Assembly: GCA_021234155.1 (NCBI GenBank)
Contig: JAJEKV010000012.1
Coordinates: 6,635,789 to 6,699,788 of the forward strand
Direction of reading: 5' to 3'
DNA length: 64,000 nt
DNA from: Isoetes taiwanensis
Lineage: Eukaryota > Streptophyta > Lycopodiopsida > Isoetales > Isoetaceae
Shown: positions 48,083-59,016 of the stretch, piece by piece
Position numbering within the stretch: the first letter of the stretch is position 1
Layout of the letters: each line of letters begins with the position of its first letter
Notes under the pieces: generated by a model
What the model was told of the DNA's origin: nothing
Database searches by the model: none
The model's input: only the letters and a program-made list of their open reading frames with translations
Program-made: the position numbers and the translations under genes

Positions 48083-49705
48083 TTATTGTACATTGGGATT
48101 TGCTTCATCTGCTGTTTGCCAAAGGAAATGAGCATAATTGCCTGCATAAAATGAATTGGAAGGGTCTATCTCCACTGCTTCCTTGTATGCCTTTTCTGCT
48201 CTTTCAACATCTTTGCGCCCTCGCCATAGAAAATTTGCCAGGCTACTCATTGCTTCTCCATCTGTCGGGTCCGCACCTACTGCTCGCAAAAAATATGTCT
48301 CCGCTCTGTAGCAACAAGAGTTTCTCAGTTCTATATAATAATACTTAAAGCAGAAAATTTCAATCCAAATTAAATCATGTAGTTACTAGAAAACCAACAT
48401 ACTGGTTTGAACATAATGTATAGTATTAAGAATGACCATAAGTATGCAAGTCACAACAACATATCTGCATTTGCCATAAACTCAGAACATAAAATACCTG
48501 TCATGATCATGGCGAACAAGGTGTAGAAACCGCGCATAATTGGCAAGCAGCAAAGAATTACCACAATCCAAGCTCAAGGCATGCTGATAAACCAGATCTG
48601 TCTTCTCATAACATTCATAGTTGTCAGGTTCCAACTTGGCTGTCACAGGGGCAACAAAGCTTTGAAATTTAGATTTGGCCTGACTGATGAGGGGCTGCAA
48701 AAATGATGCCTCATCTTTTGTGCCCTTCTTATCCGCTAGAAGAACACTAGTTTCAATATCCTCTTCAAAATTCTCTTTTTCTGCTGCTTTATCTACATTA
48801 GAGAACATAAAAAGAGGCTGATTGTTATTTGATACAAGAGCAGGCGCGTCTGCAACAACAGTCTCTTCCTCCGAATACATTGTTCTTCCATCAGAATTAG
48901 AACTATGCAATCTTCCATGGTCACCATCTGTACCTCCTGCCACTAGTATAATTCTACCAGATCCACCCTTTGCACCATCTCCTGCCAAGGATGGGCAGAT
49001 TGTTGCTGCATTGCCTCCTGCTGGAAGAAAAATGGCCTTTAAATCCTTTGGCTTTGCAGCCTGAGGATTCTTTGTGGCCATTTCAGTGCAAAGTATAGAA
49101 ACTAGAGCTGGAGGATATTCCAACCCAATTGCCATGTTGCTTCCCATTGAATGGACTGTAAAATTGGCCAGAAGGATCATTACAGATATCATCAATTTTG
49201 GAGTGCATGAAAAGACTTGCTGAAAAAGCCACTCAAGTGAGCAATGCATTTCCTGTTGCACCATTGATAAAATTCCTTGCACATCCTCACAGAAAAGCAA
49301 CTGTCTGATGTGAAGGGAATGGCTCTGCACAGATTTAAGCATGAACACCATGGAAGAAAATGCTTTGCTGATTGAATTGCCCACTCCTTGTTTAACCTTC
49401 TTGCTTTTCAAAGCTTTTAAAGAATTGGGCATGCCTATTCCTTGCATAATTGCAGCTTCCTCTTCTTTATTCATCCTGCTCTTGGCTCTGTTGGATGAAT
49501 TATCCAGAGCCGGACCTTCTTGAAAAGCACCAGAGATTGTAAAGGATCCCCACTTCTTTGGTCTTGGATATTGACAATATCTTCTTGGAAGCAGCCCTTG
49601 TGTTTGCCCAAAAGATAATTTACAAGGAAGCATAGATGGAATTCTTGATATGATAGACTGAAGCTGAATTCCAGATTGCCATCCGCCAACTACTTCGAGC
49701 CTCAT
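48083..49705 (-). CDS. TPR-repeat protein, At2g29670/At1g07280-like, two exons
   Basis: Exon 1 is 49705-48498 and exon 2 is 48305-48083; the GT..AG intron splits an Arg codon. The total of 1431 bp gives 476 residues. The start MRLEVVGGWQSGIQL was chosen because residues upstream (the frame is open to 49945) are Pro/Leu-rich and untypical. Residues about 45-60 carry RPKKWGSFTISG. The middle is low in motifs. The C-terminus holds tandem TPR-like units around LLLANYARFLHLVRHDHDRA, ETYFLRAVGADPTDGEAMSS, KAYKEAVEIDPSNSFY and NYAHFLW. This TPR arrangement with the NYAxFLW ending is typical of a plant TPR family whose biochemical role is not established. A transit peptide is possible but not demonstrable by eye. 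No stops or frameshifts are seen, so it is probably functional. Confidence 0.88.
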
Positions 49706-49945
49706 GGTGCTGATTTTAAAAGCTCTAAACCCCAGAAAGGGCAAGGAATCACGAAATCTGTGGGCAGAACATGGTAGCGGAGCAGAAGGGGGAAGAAAAA
49801 TTAACAAGAAAGAAGGAGATCCATCTGGGGACAGAAGATGAAATGGGTACCTAGTTATTGGCCGAGGAGCTGCCGGAATGGAGCGGAGCAAGGAGCAACT
49901 TAAAGGGAGAAAAAATGGGAGCTCTGTGCATGCGAAGGGGTGCAA

Positions 49946-50225
49946 GGAAAGTGAGATGCGGTAAAAATGGGTGTAAAAGTGGACGGTAAAATGGTAACAA
50001 GGTAAAAGTTGGCTCCCTTTGTCGGATTACACGTGATGAACGCGGTCGATCGGCATGTAGTCCACGTGCTCAAACGCGGTAACTTCTAGTGGATAGAACT
50101 TTTACATGCTTAGATATTTTTCTTCTTTTACCTTCTAAAGTTCTAATTTCCCGAAAAGTGTCTATGTTTCCTTTAACATTCTTATCTTTAACCCATACGA
50201 TATCAATGTTTTCTTTGTGGACGTG
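49946..50225. promoter_or_regulatory. presumed upstream region of TPR gene
   Basis: Divergent flank of the minus-strand TPR gene. No specific element was identified, although ACACGTGA and CCACGTGC at about 50029 and 50065 are G-box-like cores (ACGTG). Confidence 0.35.
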
Positions 50226-50233
50226 GACATGGA

Positions 50234-50444
50234 CAGTGTTGGGCAAACTTTTTAGGTCTCATCGAAAATTTTCCTATGGTTACTTTGGTCACTCATCTTG
50301 TGTTTAAAGCCGGAACTTTCTATCGTCTTAATAGAAAACCACAAAAAAACTTGAGAAAAATTCCTGCTATACACTAACTTGACCGAAAAATTCCCAACTC
50401 CAACCAATTAGTTTATAGTATTCCCCGAAATTTGCCCAACACTG
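50234..50444 (+). mobile_element. hAT-type MITE, copy 1, 8-bp TSD
   Basis: The ends CAGTGTTGGGCAAA and TTTGCCCAACACTG are perfect 14-bp inverted repeats. The element is flanked by GACATGGA at 50226-50233 and 50445-50452, a perfect 8-bp duplication. The 211-bp body is non-coding. CA..TG termini plus an 8-bp duplication fit the hAT superfamily. Confidence 0.93.
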
Positions 50445-50455
50445 GACATGGACAT

Positions 50456-50556
50456 AGGCCCCCTTTTTTTTTTTTTGAGGGATAAAAAATAGACTTTATT
50501 TACTTTAAGAGAACGATACACAGCCACATGGCAGGGGTGCACCCATCAGGCCCTTT
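50456..50556 (-). mobile_element. very short LINE 3' fragment with target duplication
   Basis: AGGCCCCCT plus a T-run and GAGGGATAAA reads on the minus strand as a poly(A) LINE end. AGGCCCYTTT recurs at 50548-50556, giving a probable 9-10-bp target duplication around only about 85 bp of element. Confidence 0.75.
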
Positions 50557-50839
50557 TAGTATTTGTCCTTTTTAACCCATTCGGGTCCATTGTTTTGATA
50601 GACATATCCGAAGATAAAGAGAAATAAAATGATATGAATTACTTATGCTTATGTATGTTCATAAGACTCTTCAAAAAAAATTGCATTTTTAGTCTTTTTT
50701 CTTCAGTATTAGCTTCTCTTAACTTAGACACTCTTCTTCCTCTATCTTTGACTTGTCTCATGAAATATTCTCTCCTCTCCACATAGTACAATATCTTTTT
50801 TCTCTTGAAGAATAAGACATTAAAAGAAATATTATCTCC

Positions 50840-51525
50840 TCTGCACATTGTATAATATCTCTCGTCAAGAAATAACAAGACATATGAAAGAAGATTCGAT
50901 GTGAAATTACCATGTAGATACTCCTCCTCATTTAACCTTCACACATCTCAAAAAATATTTACCACCCTAGATAAGGTCTACAATTTTGGGCGTGGCACCC
51001 TTTTGTTGTGGCACTGCTTATTCCATTTCGTGGCACTGTTCCTTTGGTTGTGGCACTTTCTATATCATATCCTTCTATCCTTTTGAAAATAAAATAAGTA
51101 CACATGCTGACGTATGTTTTTTACGCTTTGGCCCATCAAACTATCTCAGGAAATATTTTCGCCTTGAGATAAGGTCTGCACTTTGGATGTGTCATAATGC
51201 ATGTATAATATCCTCCGTACATTACTCCGATTGGGTTTGTCTTTCTTCCATATGACGCTTTTCTACCTCTGCTCATCAGCCTCTGACATCAACCTCGGTT
51301 GTCAATTAACTAGTCATATAGTTGATATATACAATTGACGGAATGTAGTTCAATGCAATGCATATGCTTATTACCAAGTTGCCAATAAGGTTGCATTCTA
51401 AATACAATGAGTGAAGCAAGCATGGAGGTATCTCACGGTGGATGAACAAATGGGTTGCAAGTGTCAAAGAAGGTAAGGTGAGCATCTAAACCTTTAAAAA
51501 ATATCTCCGTGGACCTTAAAAAGTT
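50840..51525. repeat. ~690-bp direct repeat, copy 1
   Basis: Matches 53965-54640 in the same orientation. Shared segments include ATTGTATAATATCTCTC, ACATCAACCTCGGTTGTCAA and ATTGACGGAATGTAGTTCAA. Copy 1 ends with CTCCGTGGACCTTAAAAAG and an ATCC-rich run (51527-51552). Confidence 0.85.
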
Positions 51526-51719
51526 ATCCATCCATCCACCCATCCATCCACCTATATACTTTCCGTGCTTTCCTCAAGGTTAAAGCCAGATACATCACGG
51601 GGCATCAAAGAGAAATGTTCTACCTCCTGGACCGTCATTCCAGGATTTTCTGGTGCAGGGGGCTCAAAAAGCCAATACAGCATGTAGGGAACATCACCTC
51701 CGAGGAGTGGGGGCAATAC

Positions 51720-51936
51720 TAGTGTTGGGCAAACTTGTTAGGTCCTATCAGAAAATTTTCTATGATTACTTTGATCCGTCGAATATCTTATGTTTAGAGC
51801 CGAAAATTTAGATTGTCTTAATAGAAAACTATAAGAAAACTTACCGGAAAAATTCCTACAATACATTAACTTAACCGAAAAAATTGCAATTTCAACCAGT
51901 TGGTTTATAGTGTTCCCCAGACTTTGCCCGACACTG
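51720..51936 (+). mobile_element. hAT-type MITE, copy 2, 8-bp TSD
   Basis: The termini TAGTGTTGGGCAAA and CTTTGCCCGACACTG are diverged versions of the copy 1 ends, and the body aligns with copy 1 throughout. GGCAATAC flanks it at 51712-51719 and 51937-51944. 217 bp, non-coding. Confidence 0.93.
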
Positions 51937-52099
51937 GGCAATACCTGCAGTAGCTCTACGATCCTCAGGGTGCACGAGCAACACTACCCCTGCAGAAAGG
52001 CATCTAAGCAAAAGAAAGGGAGTATGGTCAAGTCCACGAGAATAAGTTGCTTCTATTATGGTGGAAATCATTACAAAAGGTATTGTTTTGAGAATAAGG

Positions 52100-53520
52100 T
52101 TATAACAAAACCATAATTTTCTTATCACAGGGGCAGATGTTGTCTAGGGCTTACAGTGTCTTGCCAATGGAAAAACAATATACTTGACGGTGAGCTGGGC
52201 AGAGGCATCAAATGTGCGAGCCCTCACACAGGGGGGACTCAACCTTTGGTCACATCTTCATGCTGCGAAATTTGGATGAAGACAACAAGAACCTTCGGCA
52301 AGACATGTATTGCTGCTTCGCTGACTTCGCCAAGGCTTTTGACACTATATCTCGGGGAAAAGCTATGGACAAGATTGGGACAACTGGGGTTCCCTACGGC
52401 TCTATAGAATATGTTGTACATGCTATATGATGTATGCTCAAGCCAGTTGCAGTCGACAGACCAACCATTCGACAGCACCATCAGGGATGCCCTCTCTCCC
52501 CAACTCTGTTTGGACTTTGAAGAGTTGGCTTATTGACAATGAAGGCAATGGAGCTCAACTTTCGCACTAGGTCTCTGGGCAGCTAATATATGTTGATGAT
52601 GTGGACCTCCTAGCTTACATTCTGGAGGACATGCAGTGCCATCCCAATGCCTTGGACACATTCTGTCGTACATGCGCTTCAACCTGGCCAAGGCTATGGT
52701 GGTCCTCATGTCATCCTCGCATTAGCGAAGATCTCCCTCCTTCAGTTACTGAGGGCAAGATGTAGAAGTAACACCCATCTACAAGTACTTGAGAGTGCAA
52801 TTTTCTTCTACAATGTACTAGGACACTTCCATCTGGTTATGAATGGCAACGGGCTGCAACGCACTGTATGCAATGCACAACAACAGTCGCAGAGCAGAGC
52901 TGTATCATTGGGCCCATTAGTCGCACCTAATTAAGGTCTTGGAGGAGCTCGTCTTTCTATATGGGGTTGAAGATTAGAGCCTGGTAATGTCCCTTGCTAC
53001 CTGGAATGACTTGGAGTAGGTGTAGAAAGCCTTCTTGGCACAGTCATTGGGGGTGAAGTCAGTCTCTTATCAAATCCTGTTGCAGGAGACAGATTTCTTG
53101 CCTCTTCAGAGGGCAAACCTTGATCGCCACATCATAAACTTTCAGAAGGTGATCAATATGGGCGATGCTTATCTCCCCAACTTGGCTTACACCATGATAA
53201 TGATCTCAAGGCCTGCTAAAGGGAAAAGAGAGCTCAGTGGTTGGCCAGATGGAATGTGTAGAAGCACAAGTGTATACAGGTGCAAACAGAAGCAAATTGC
53301 CATAGCTTGATGCATTACGTTAATGCTTTCTTTTTTTAGCAAGCTTTGGGATTCCAGCACCCTTGAACATGCCAAGACAACACATTACAAGTATCGTATT
53401 AACCCCGCATTGGAACGGGGCCTACAATACTATCTGCATACCCATTTGCCTATGAAAAAGCACAGACTCATTGCCTCGATTCGCATATGTGCACACCATC
53501 TCTGAATTGAAAATGTGATT
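52100..53520 (+). pseudogene. LINE reverse transcriptase (second lineage), decayed
   Basis: Frames in order: HRGDSTFGHIFMLRNL and CCFADFAKAFDTISRGK (52212-52430), QGCPLSPTLFGL (about 52490), an intact catalytic box LIYVDDVDLLA (about 52585), then thumb-type segments. Next comes LGVKSVSYQILLQET (53035-53310), a palm-distal region, and a C-terminal KKHRLIASIRICAHHLE segment (about 53455). At least four frame changes occur, so it is dead. It differs clearly from the zf-RVT L1-like elements elsewhere in the window. The clade is not certain. The element ends about 350 bp downstream in the stem-loop 3' module. Confidence 0.8.
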
Positions 53521-53860
53521 GGGGAGCCACGCCAAGAGAGACTGTCGAGTGAGAGCCGTGGACACTCTTCAAAGCTGTCCAACGTATAATCAAGTCTGAA
53601 CACGCTATGCTGAGTTGGTTAGACCGAACCAACATGTGCTATTGAGCACGACTTTGGTATGGATGTTGGGATCATATCTTCAGGAGGTCATGGATATGCC
53701 AGCTCAGCTATATCTTCTGACATTCACTTGGCATGTATATATTTCATGACATAACAGGTTCTCAATATTCTCGTTACTGCCACGGTTTTCCCCTCGAAAA
53801 CCCTTCGTGATAGGGATTTTCTAATTCGGATAGTAATACATCTGATGTGCTCCTTTACTA

Positions 53861-53930
53861 GGTCCCATAAGGCCGATTGGTCTCTGTGGACGATAAAACC
53901 ATTTAATTCTAAAATACAATGTTCCTTCTA
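53861..53930 (+). mobile_element. LINE 3' end with stem-loop, short ATTCT tail
   Basis: GGTCCCATAAGGCCGATTGG then TCTCTGTGGACGATAAAACC and a single imperfect ATTCT. AGGCC (53870-53874) pairs with GGTCT (53879-53883), loop GATT. It follows the RT remnant in the same orientation and is taken as its 3' end. Confidence 0.75.
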
Positions 53931-53964
53931 AAATGGAACTTTTGTAATAAGTATAAAGACTCAT

Positions 53965-54640
53965 AAATGTCGTAATGCACATTGTATAATATCTCTCTTC
54001 AAGAAAAAATAAGACTTAGGCAAGAAGATTCGATGTGAATTACCATGTAGATCTTCCTCCTCATTTAACCTTCGCATAATCTCATGAAATATTTACCTCT
54101 CTAGATAAGGTCTACAATTTTGGATGTGGCACTGTTCCTTCGGTTGTGGCACTGACTGCTCTATTCCATATCATGTCTTTTTCCCATTTTGAAAATATAA
54201 TAAGTACACATGCTGAATATGGTTTTTATGGCACTTCACTTTGGTCCGTCAAACCATCTTAGGGAATATTTTCTCCTTGAGATAAGATTTGCACTTTGAG
54301 TGTGTCACAGTGCATGTATAATGTCCTCCATATATATTACTCTGATTGGGTTTGTCTTTTCCATGTGACACTTGTTTTATCTCCACTCATCAGCCTCTGA
54401 CATCAACCTCGGTTGTCAATTAACTAGTCATACAGTTGATATATACAATTGACGGAATGTAGTTCAATGCAATGCATATGCTTATTTGCAAGTTGTCAAT
54501 AAGTTTGCATTCTAGTACAATGCATGAAGCAAGCATTGAGGTATCTTACGGTGGGTGAATAAATGGTTTGCAAGTGTCAAAAGAACGTAAGGTGGGCATC
54601 TAAACCTTTAAAAAGTATCTTTATGGACCTTCACATGAAG
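53965..54640. repeat. ~680-bp direct repeat, copy 2
   Basis: Second copy of 50840-51525. The copies flank about 2.4 kb holding MITE copy 2 and the RT pseudogene. They show many small differences, so the duplication is old. No LTR features (TG..CA ends, primer site) are evident. Confidence 0.85.
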
Positions 54641-54714
54641 AAATCTTGGTCAGGAATTGAATTTTTAATCCCAACTATATCTAAAAAACATCATGTGTTT
54701 AGATTAGCACACTA

Positions 54715-55960
54715 AGCAAGGAGTGCATTGAGCAAACGGTCGTCTAGCCAGTGGCGAGTTGTGTTTTGGCTCCCTTGATCATAATAGTTGGTTTTTAGAG
54801 TAAATTGGAACGAAGTCAAAACTGCATTTTGAGCTCGTTAGAGTGGCCGAACAGGGGTAATGCGCCATTTCTCCATCATGGCCCTATGTCGAAAAGGAAA
54901 AAAACTGGGGGTTGGCACATCCATGCGGTGGATGTCCATTTTTTCTTTTTAGGGGCATTTCGTGAGACATGAGCTATCATTTGAACATTGGGATTAGCAG
55001 CTGTGCCGATTTTTTTCTGACGGCGTAATAAACTGCCAAAAATACATTTTATTTTTTTTTGGAAATATACATACAGAAGTTTTGAAAAATATGTATAGAA
55101 CCTATCCTTTCCTATGTCCAAAAGAGAAAAATTTGGAGTTTTTACATCTGTGTGCAGATCTCCATTTTTTTTCTTTTGAAGGACATTTTCTGGGACATGA
55201 GCTACCATTTAAATGGCAGGATTAGCAGATCGAGTGGGTTGGTCCCCAGATACATAAAACCTACTAAATATGTAAAGTTCAGGTTTTAGCAGCCTTCCCT
55301 GCATCTAAAGTGGTCCAGAGCTTCCGTGCAGGGTTTTCTTGAGGGTCCAAAGAGAGACCTTATAAGAGAGGCTAAGAAAACCTCCCTCCCCATGCAGGTT
55401 CCAAAGTTGCCACACCGCAATGGCAGAGGCATGGAACGACAGTTTGACTGTTCGGTTGCATCTAAAAGGCCAGATTTACGCTAGGACACATATTTGATAA
55501 GTAGATAATCGATTAAACGCCTAGATTGCCAAGTACATACTGTGTTTAGGCTAGTGCACTAGGCAAGGAGTGCATTGAGCAGAAGGTCGGCTAGTTGCCT
55601 GTAGCCAGTTGTGTTCGGCTTTATTGGCCATAATAGTTGTTTCCTAGAGTAAATTGATGCTGCCGATTCATACTCGAAGTCAGAACTGCATTCTGAGCTC
55701 ACTATAAAGGTCAAACGGGGGGACCGGGGGGGGGGGCAATCATTTTCCCATTGTGCCTCTATGTCGGGAAGGGGAAAATTTGGGGGTTGGTACATTCGTG
55801 CAATTCATATCCATTTTTTCTTTCTAGGGACGTTTTGTTGGACATGAGCTATCATTTGAATGGTGGGATTAGCAGATTCAGTGGTTTTGATATGTCGAGA
55901 CGTAAATTCTACTAAATTTGTGGGATTTATATTTTGGCAACCTTCCCTGTCCCTAAAGTG
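54715..55960. repeat. diverged tandem repeats, units ~650-850 bp
   Basis: GCAAGGAGTGCATTGAGCA occurs near 54717 and 55563. GACATGAGCTAYCATTTRAA occurs near 54966, 55195 and 55844. CCTAAAGTGGTCYAGAGCTT or a close match occurs near 55305 and 55953. The nested spacing implies more than one duplication round. Confidence 0.75.
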
Positions 55961-56499
55961 GTCTAGAGCTTACGTGTAGAGTTTCCTCGAGGGTCCAATC
56001 CCTCTCCATAGAACAGTTCCAAAAGTTACTATGTTGCGATGGCTCGTAACAAATTGAGATCGTGCAATAGGGGATGCCAAAAGCATGGAACGACAGTTCG
56101 GCTGCATTGTTTGCATCCAAAAGGCCAGAGTTAACTCTAGGACACAAGTTTTGAGGAGTAGACGATCGATCAAATGCCCAGATTGCCAACTACATGCACA
56201 CCGCCCTGAAAACAAATAAGAGAAATAAGAGCACAATGTAACATATGCTAAGATGAGGATAGGCATACATTGTCCACATTAATAGAGCTTCCAGTCTAAA
56301 ATTTTGTTCCCTAGAGATTCTTTTAGAGATATCTACCATGGGAACTCCATTTCATAGCTAAAAATGATATATACGCATCAAAACTTTTAGGTTGCAAAGG
56401 GCCTGCATTATCAGCACTCAGCATTATTCAAGACCTCAATTACATTTCATCAAAAAGAAAAAAGAAAAATGTATTTCTATTAATAGGACTGAATGAATT

Positions 56500-56655
56500 G
56501 ATATGACCCCGTTTGATGGACTCATGTGGAGAAATGTTGAGTTTACAAGCATGACTAGCAATGAATTGTACAAATCTAGAATGTTCAAGATGATATGACC
56601 CCGTTTGATGGACTCATGTGGAGAAATGTTGAGTTTACAAGCATGACTAGCAATG
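56500..56655. repeat. 92-bp tandem duplication
   Basis: GATATGACCCCGTTTGATGG.. starts at 56500 and 56592. The shared ~64 bp are identical. Confidence 0.92.
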
Positions 56656-57196
56656 TGGACCAGAAGGCTACCCTTTACGAAAAAGGATCGAAACCATCTG
56701 TTGCAAGATCAAAGTGAATATATTTGTGCGGTAAGTCGCAAACATGAGTACAAGTTCTCAGGTTTTATGTGATAGTAAAAGTGTTGCACGTTTTTACCGC
56801 AGGAGAGTGTTTGATCCAATTGCAACATGTAACTTTATAGATGAAAAAAAAAACTCTTTACAAGCTTACCTTTCCTACATGAAATTCTTGTACTGGAATG
56901 GCTTACTTTAACTGTATAGTTGCACTGGCATTTTCTATAAAGTATTCTATTTTGAGGATTAAAATTGTGGCTTGTTTGCCTTGGTTTTTTGAGCAAGACC
57001 AACAACCATCCTTTAGGAAAAATGACCAGGTTATTCTTGCAGATGGCTCATTCAAAAGATCCAGAACAAAACCTCATCCATGGCTGCAACTAAGGCCGAG
57101 GTATTTTGCTTTCAACGGGACGGTATTATTTGGTTGTAGGGATGTGCGGTATTTACTTTGTTCATAAATTCTTGCTCTGATACAACTCTCACCCGC
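56656..57196. other. intergenic, nothing recognised
   Basis: A plus-strand frame (56898-57167) ends 30 bp before the CACTA terminus; no domain was recognised in it. Confidence 0.35.
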
Positions 57197-57740
57197 TCAC
57201 TACAAGAGAATGGGGGGTATAGTGTCGAGCATAGTGGCAAATTTTTTGACACTAGGTGAACCTACCATGTTCCCAAAATGGTCAAAATCTCGACACTATG
57301 TTAGACGTCATCATTGGTCACTGGGGTGACCACCATTGAGTCAAGATTGTGACCAAAAAAATTCGACACTATTAGAGTTTCCGACAAGGTTGCAACTCGT
57401 ATTGTGACAAATTAGCATCACCTATGATAGCAGTTTAGTGTCAAGAATATCAAGAAGCATTGTGTTGAGTTGTACCATGGTTTGTGACTAGCATATAGCA
57501 ATGTTAAGTAATTATTTGTGACAAAACTACAAATACGTAGTGACGAGTTTTGAGTAATGACTTATATCCAAATTACACCAAGGTAGTGACTATCTTTGGG
57601 TTATAACTTGTGACAAAATTACAATAAGGTAGTGACGAGCTTTGGGTTACAAATTGTGACAAAATTACAACAAGGTAATAGCAAGCTTTAGGTTATAACT
57701 TGTGACAAAATTACAACAAGGTAATAGCAAACTTAAAGAG
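57197..57740. mobile_element. CACTA transposon terminus with subterminal repeats
   Basis: CACTACAAGAGAATGGGGGG at 57197 matches the CACTACAAGAAAA consensus of plant CACTA (En/Spm) ends. Inside follow GACACTA motifs, then 46-bp tandem units beginning GTGACAAAATTACAA and ending GGTTAYAAMTT (about 57520-57740). Subterminal arrays of this kind bind the element's TnpA-type protein. An En/Spm-like gene lies further inside. The opposite end was not identified with confidence. Confidence 0.8.
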
Positions 57741-59016
57741 ACACCATTTGTGAAATAGTGTCAACTTATCAACGAAACTTTGTGAAAAATAGAACGCACC
57801 CTTCTTGAAATAGTGAAAAATAACAATACGAACACACAAATAAATCATTTCAAATGTGGATTGCACTTGTCTACATTGTTACTCGAATGCAACGGGCAAG
57901 TTTCAATAATAAGAAAAAGACAAGTTTGATGGCTCGAAGAAAACAAAATAATCAATTGCATTATAGATATATAAGGATCATAAACAACAAAAATGAGCAT
58001 TGAGTTCATGCTTCGAAAAAAAAATTCAGCATTGAGCATTGAATTTTCCGAACGTCTAAATAAAAGGAGGGCCTTTAACTACTTAAAGGTAATAAAATTC
58101 AGATTCAACCCTCTCGATTCTAGAGTCCATCTTCATTTCTTTTGCCTTCATCGTTGTCTTCCTCCTAATTAGTTCAAGGGAGAAATTAGCTTGAATTAAA
58201 AGAATTTCATGTAATACAAACGCTTTGATAGCCCTTCATACCTGTTCTTTATCAGGTTCTTTATCAGAGTCACTATCAATATAGCAAATATTCTGCATGT
58301 ATAATATATAAACATAAGATTAATTTAAATTCACACAAACCACGATTATTGAATGAAATACACTTACCCTGTTTGTAACTTCTTTCTCCTTCTTGGGTTT
58401 TATCTTAAAGATGACACCTGGGCTTGTCCCATTAAGATAGTCCAAGGCTTTATGCTGCCATTGAAAAATAACTCACTTAGAACTAAAATAATTCTTGCTC
58501 AAACATGAATATTTACAGCCACCAAAGTAAAATACCTACGAGCTCTTCTATAGCACTTACTCTTTGCAATAAGGATTCACAAGACAAAGAAACAAACCAT
58601 TAAGATATTAATATTGCAAATTGTATGTCCAATGTAATGTGCACAACAAGAAGTAAAGGGATAAACAATGCGCAAGAACCTAAAATAAGTGCAGGAATCA
58701 GAAATTATGTGGCAGCATTGTTAGTACAAGCTGCAACTCTTTTTTGTTCATAAGATGGAGGATGTTAAAGCAGGAGAAATTGCAACAAGTAGCAGAAAAA
58801 GCGAAGCTTAATAATTCAAGTAGCTAATTGCTTCACTGCTGCTTAATTTAAGTACGTAGACCAGGATGGAAGGAAACATCAAATTCTATTCAACTTTGCT
58901 TGGATACTGTTCATTTGGAAAGGAGAAGTTGCTTGTGTATGAACACATGGTGAACGGGAGTTTGGACTCATGGCTGCTTAATGTAGCCTACTAGTAAATA
59001 AGGCTTATAAGAAAGT
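57741..59016. other. interior of CACTA element, non-coding or undetected exons
   Basis: No clear exons. CTTTATCAGRTTCTTTATCAG is a short direct repeat at about 58242-58268. Splice-like signals are present on the minus strand but no protein was recognised. Confidence 0.35.

Noticed and set aside
48482-49945. TPR protein starting at the upstream ATG (49945)
   Set aside because: The extra 80 residues are Pro/Leu/Ser-rich with no family-like pattern. The ATG at 49705 gives a start that fits better, though the longer form is not excluded.
50840-54640. LTR retrotransposon bounded by the ~680-bp repeats
   Set aside because: No TG..CA ends, primer binding site or polypurine tract. The coding remnant inside belongs to a LINE with its own 3' end.
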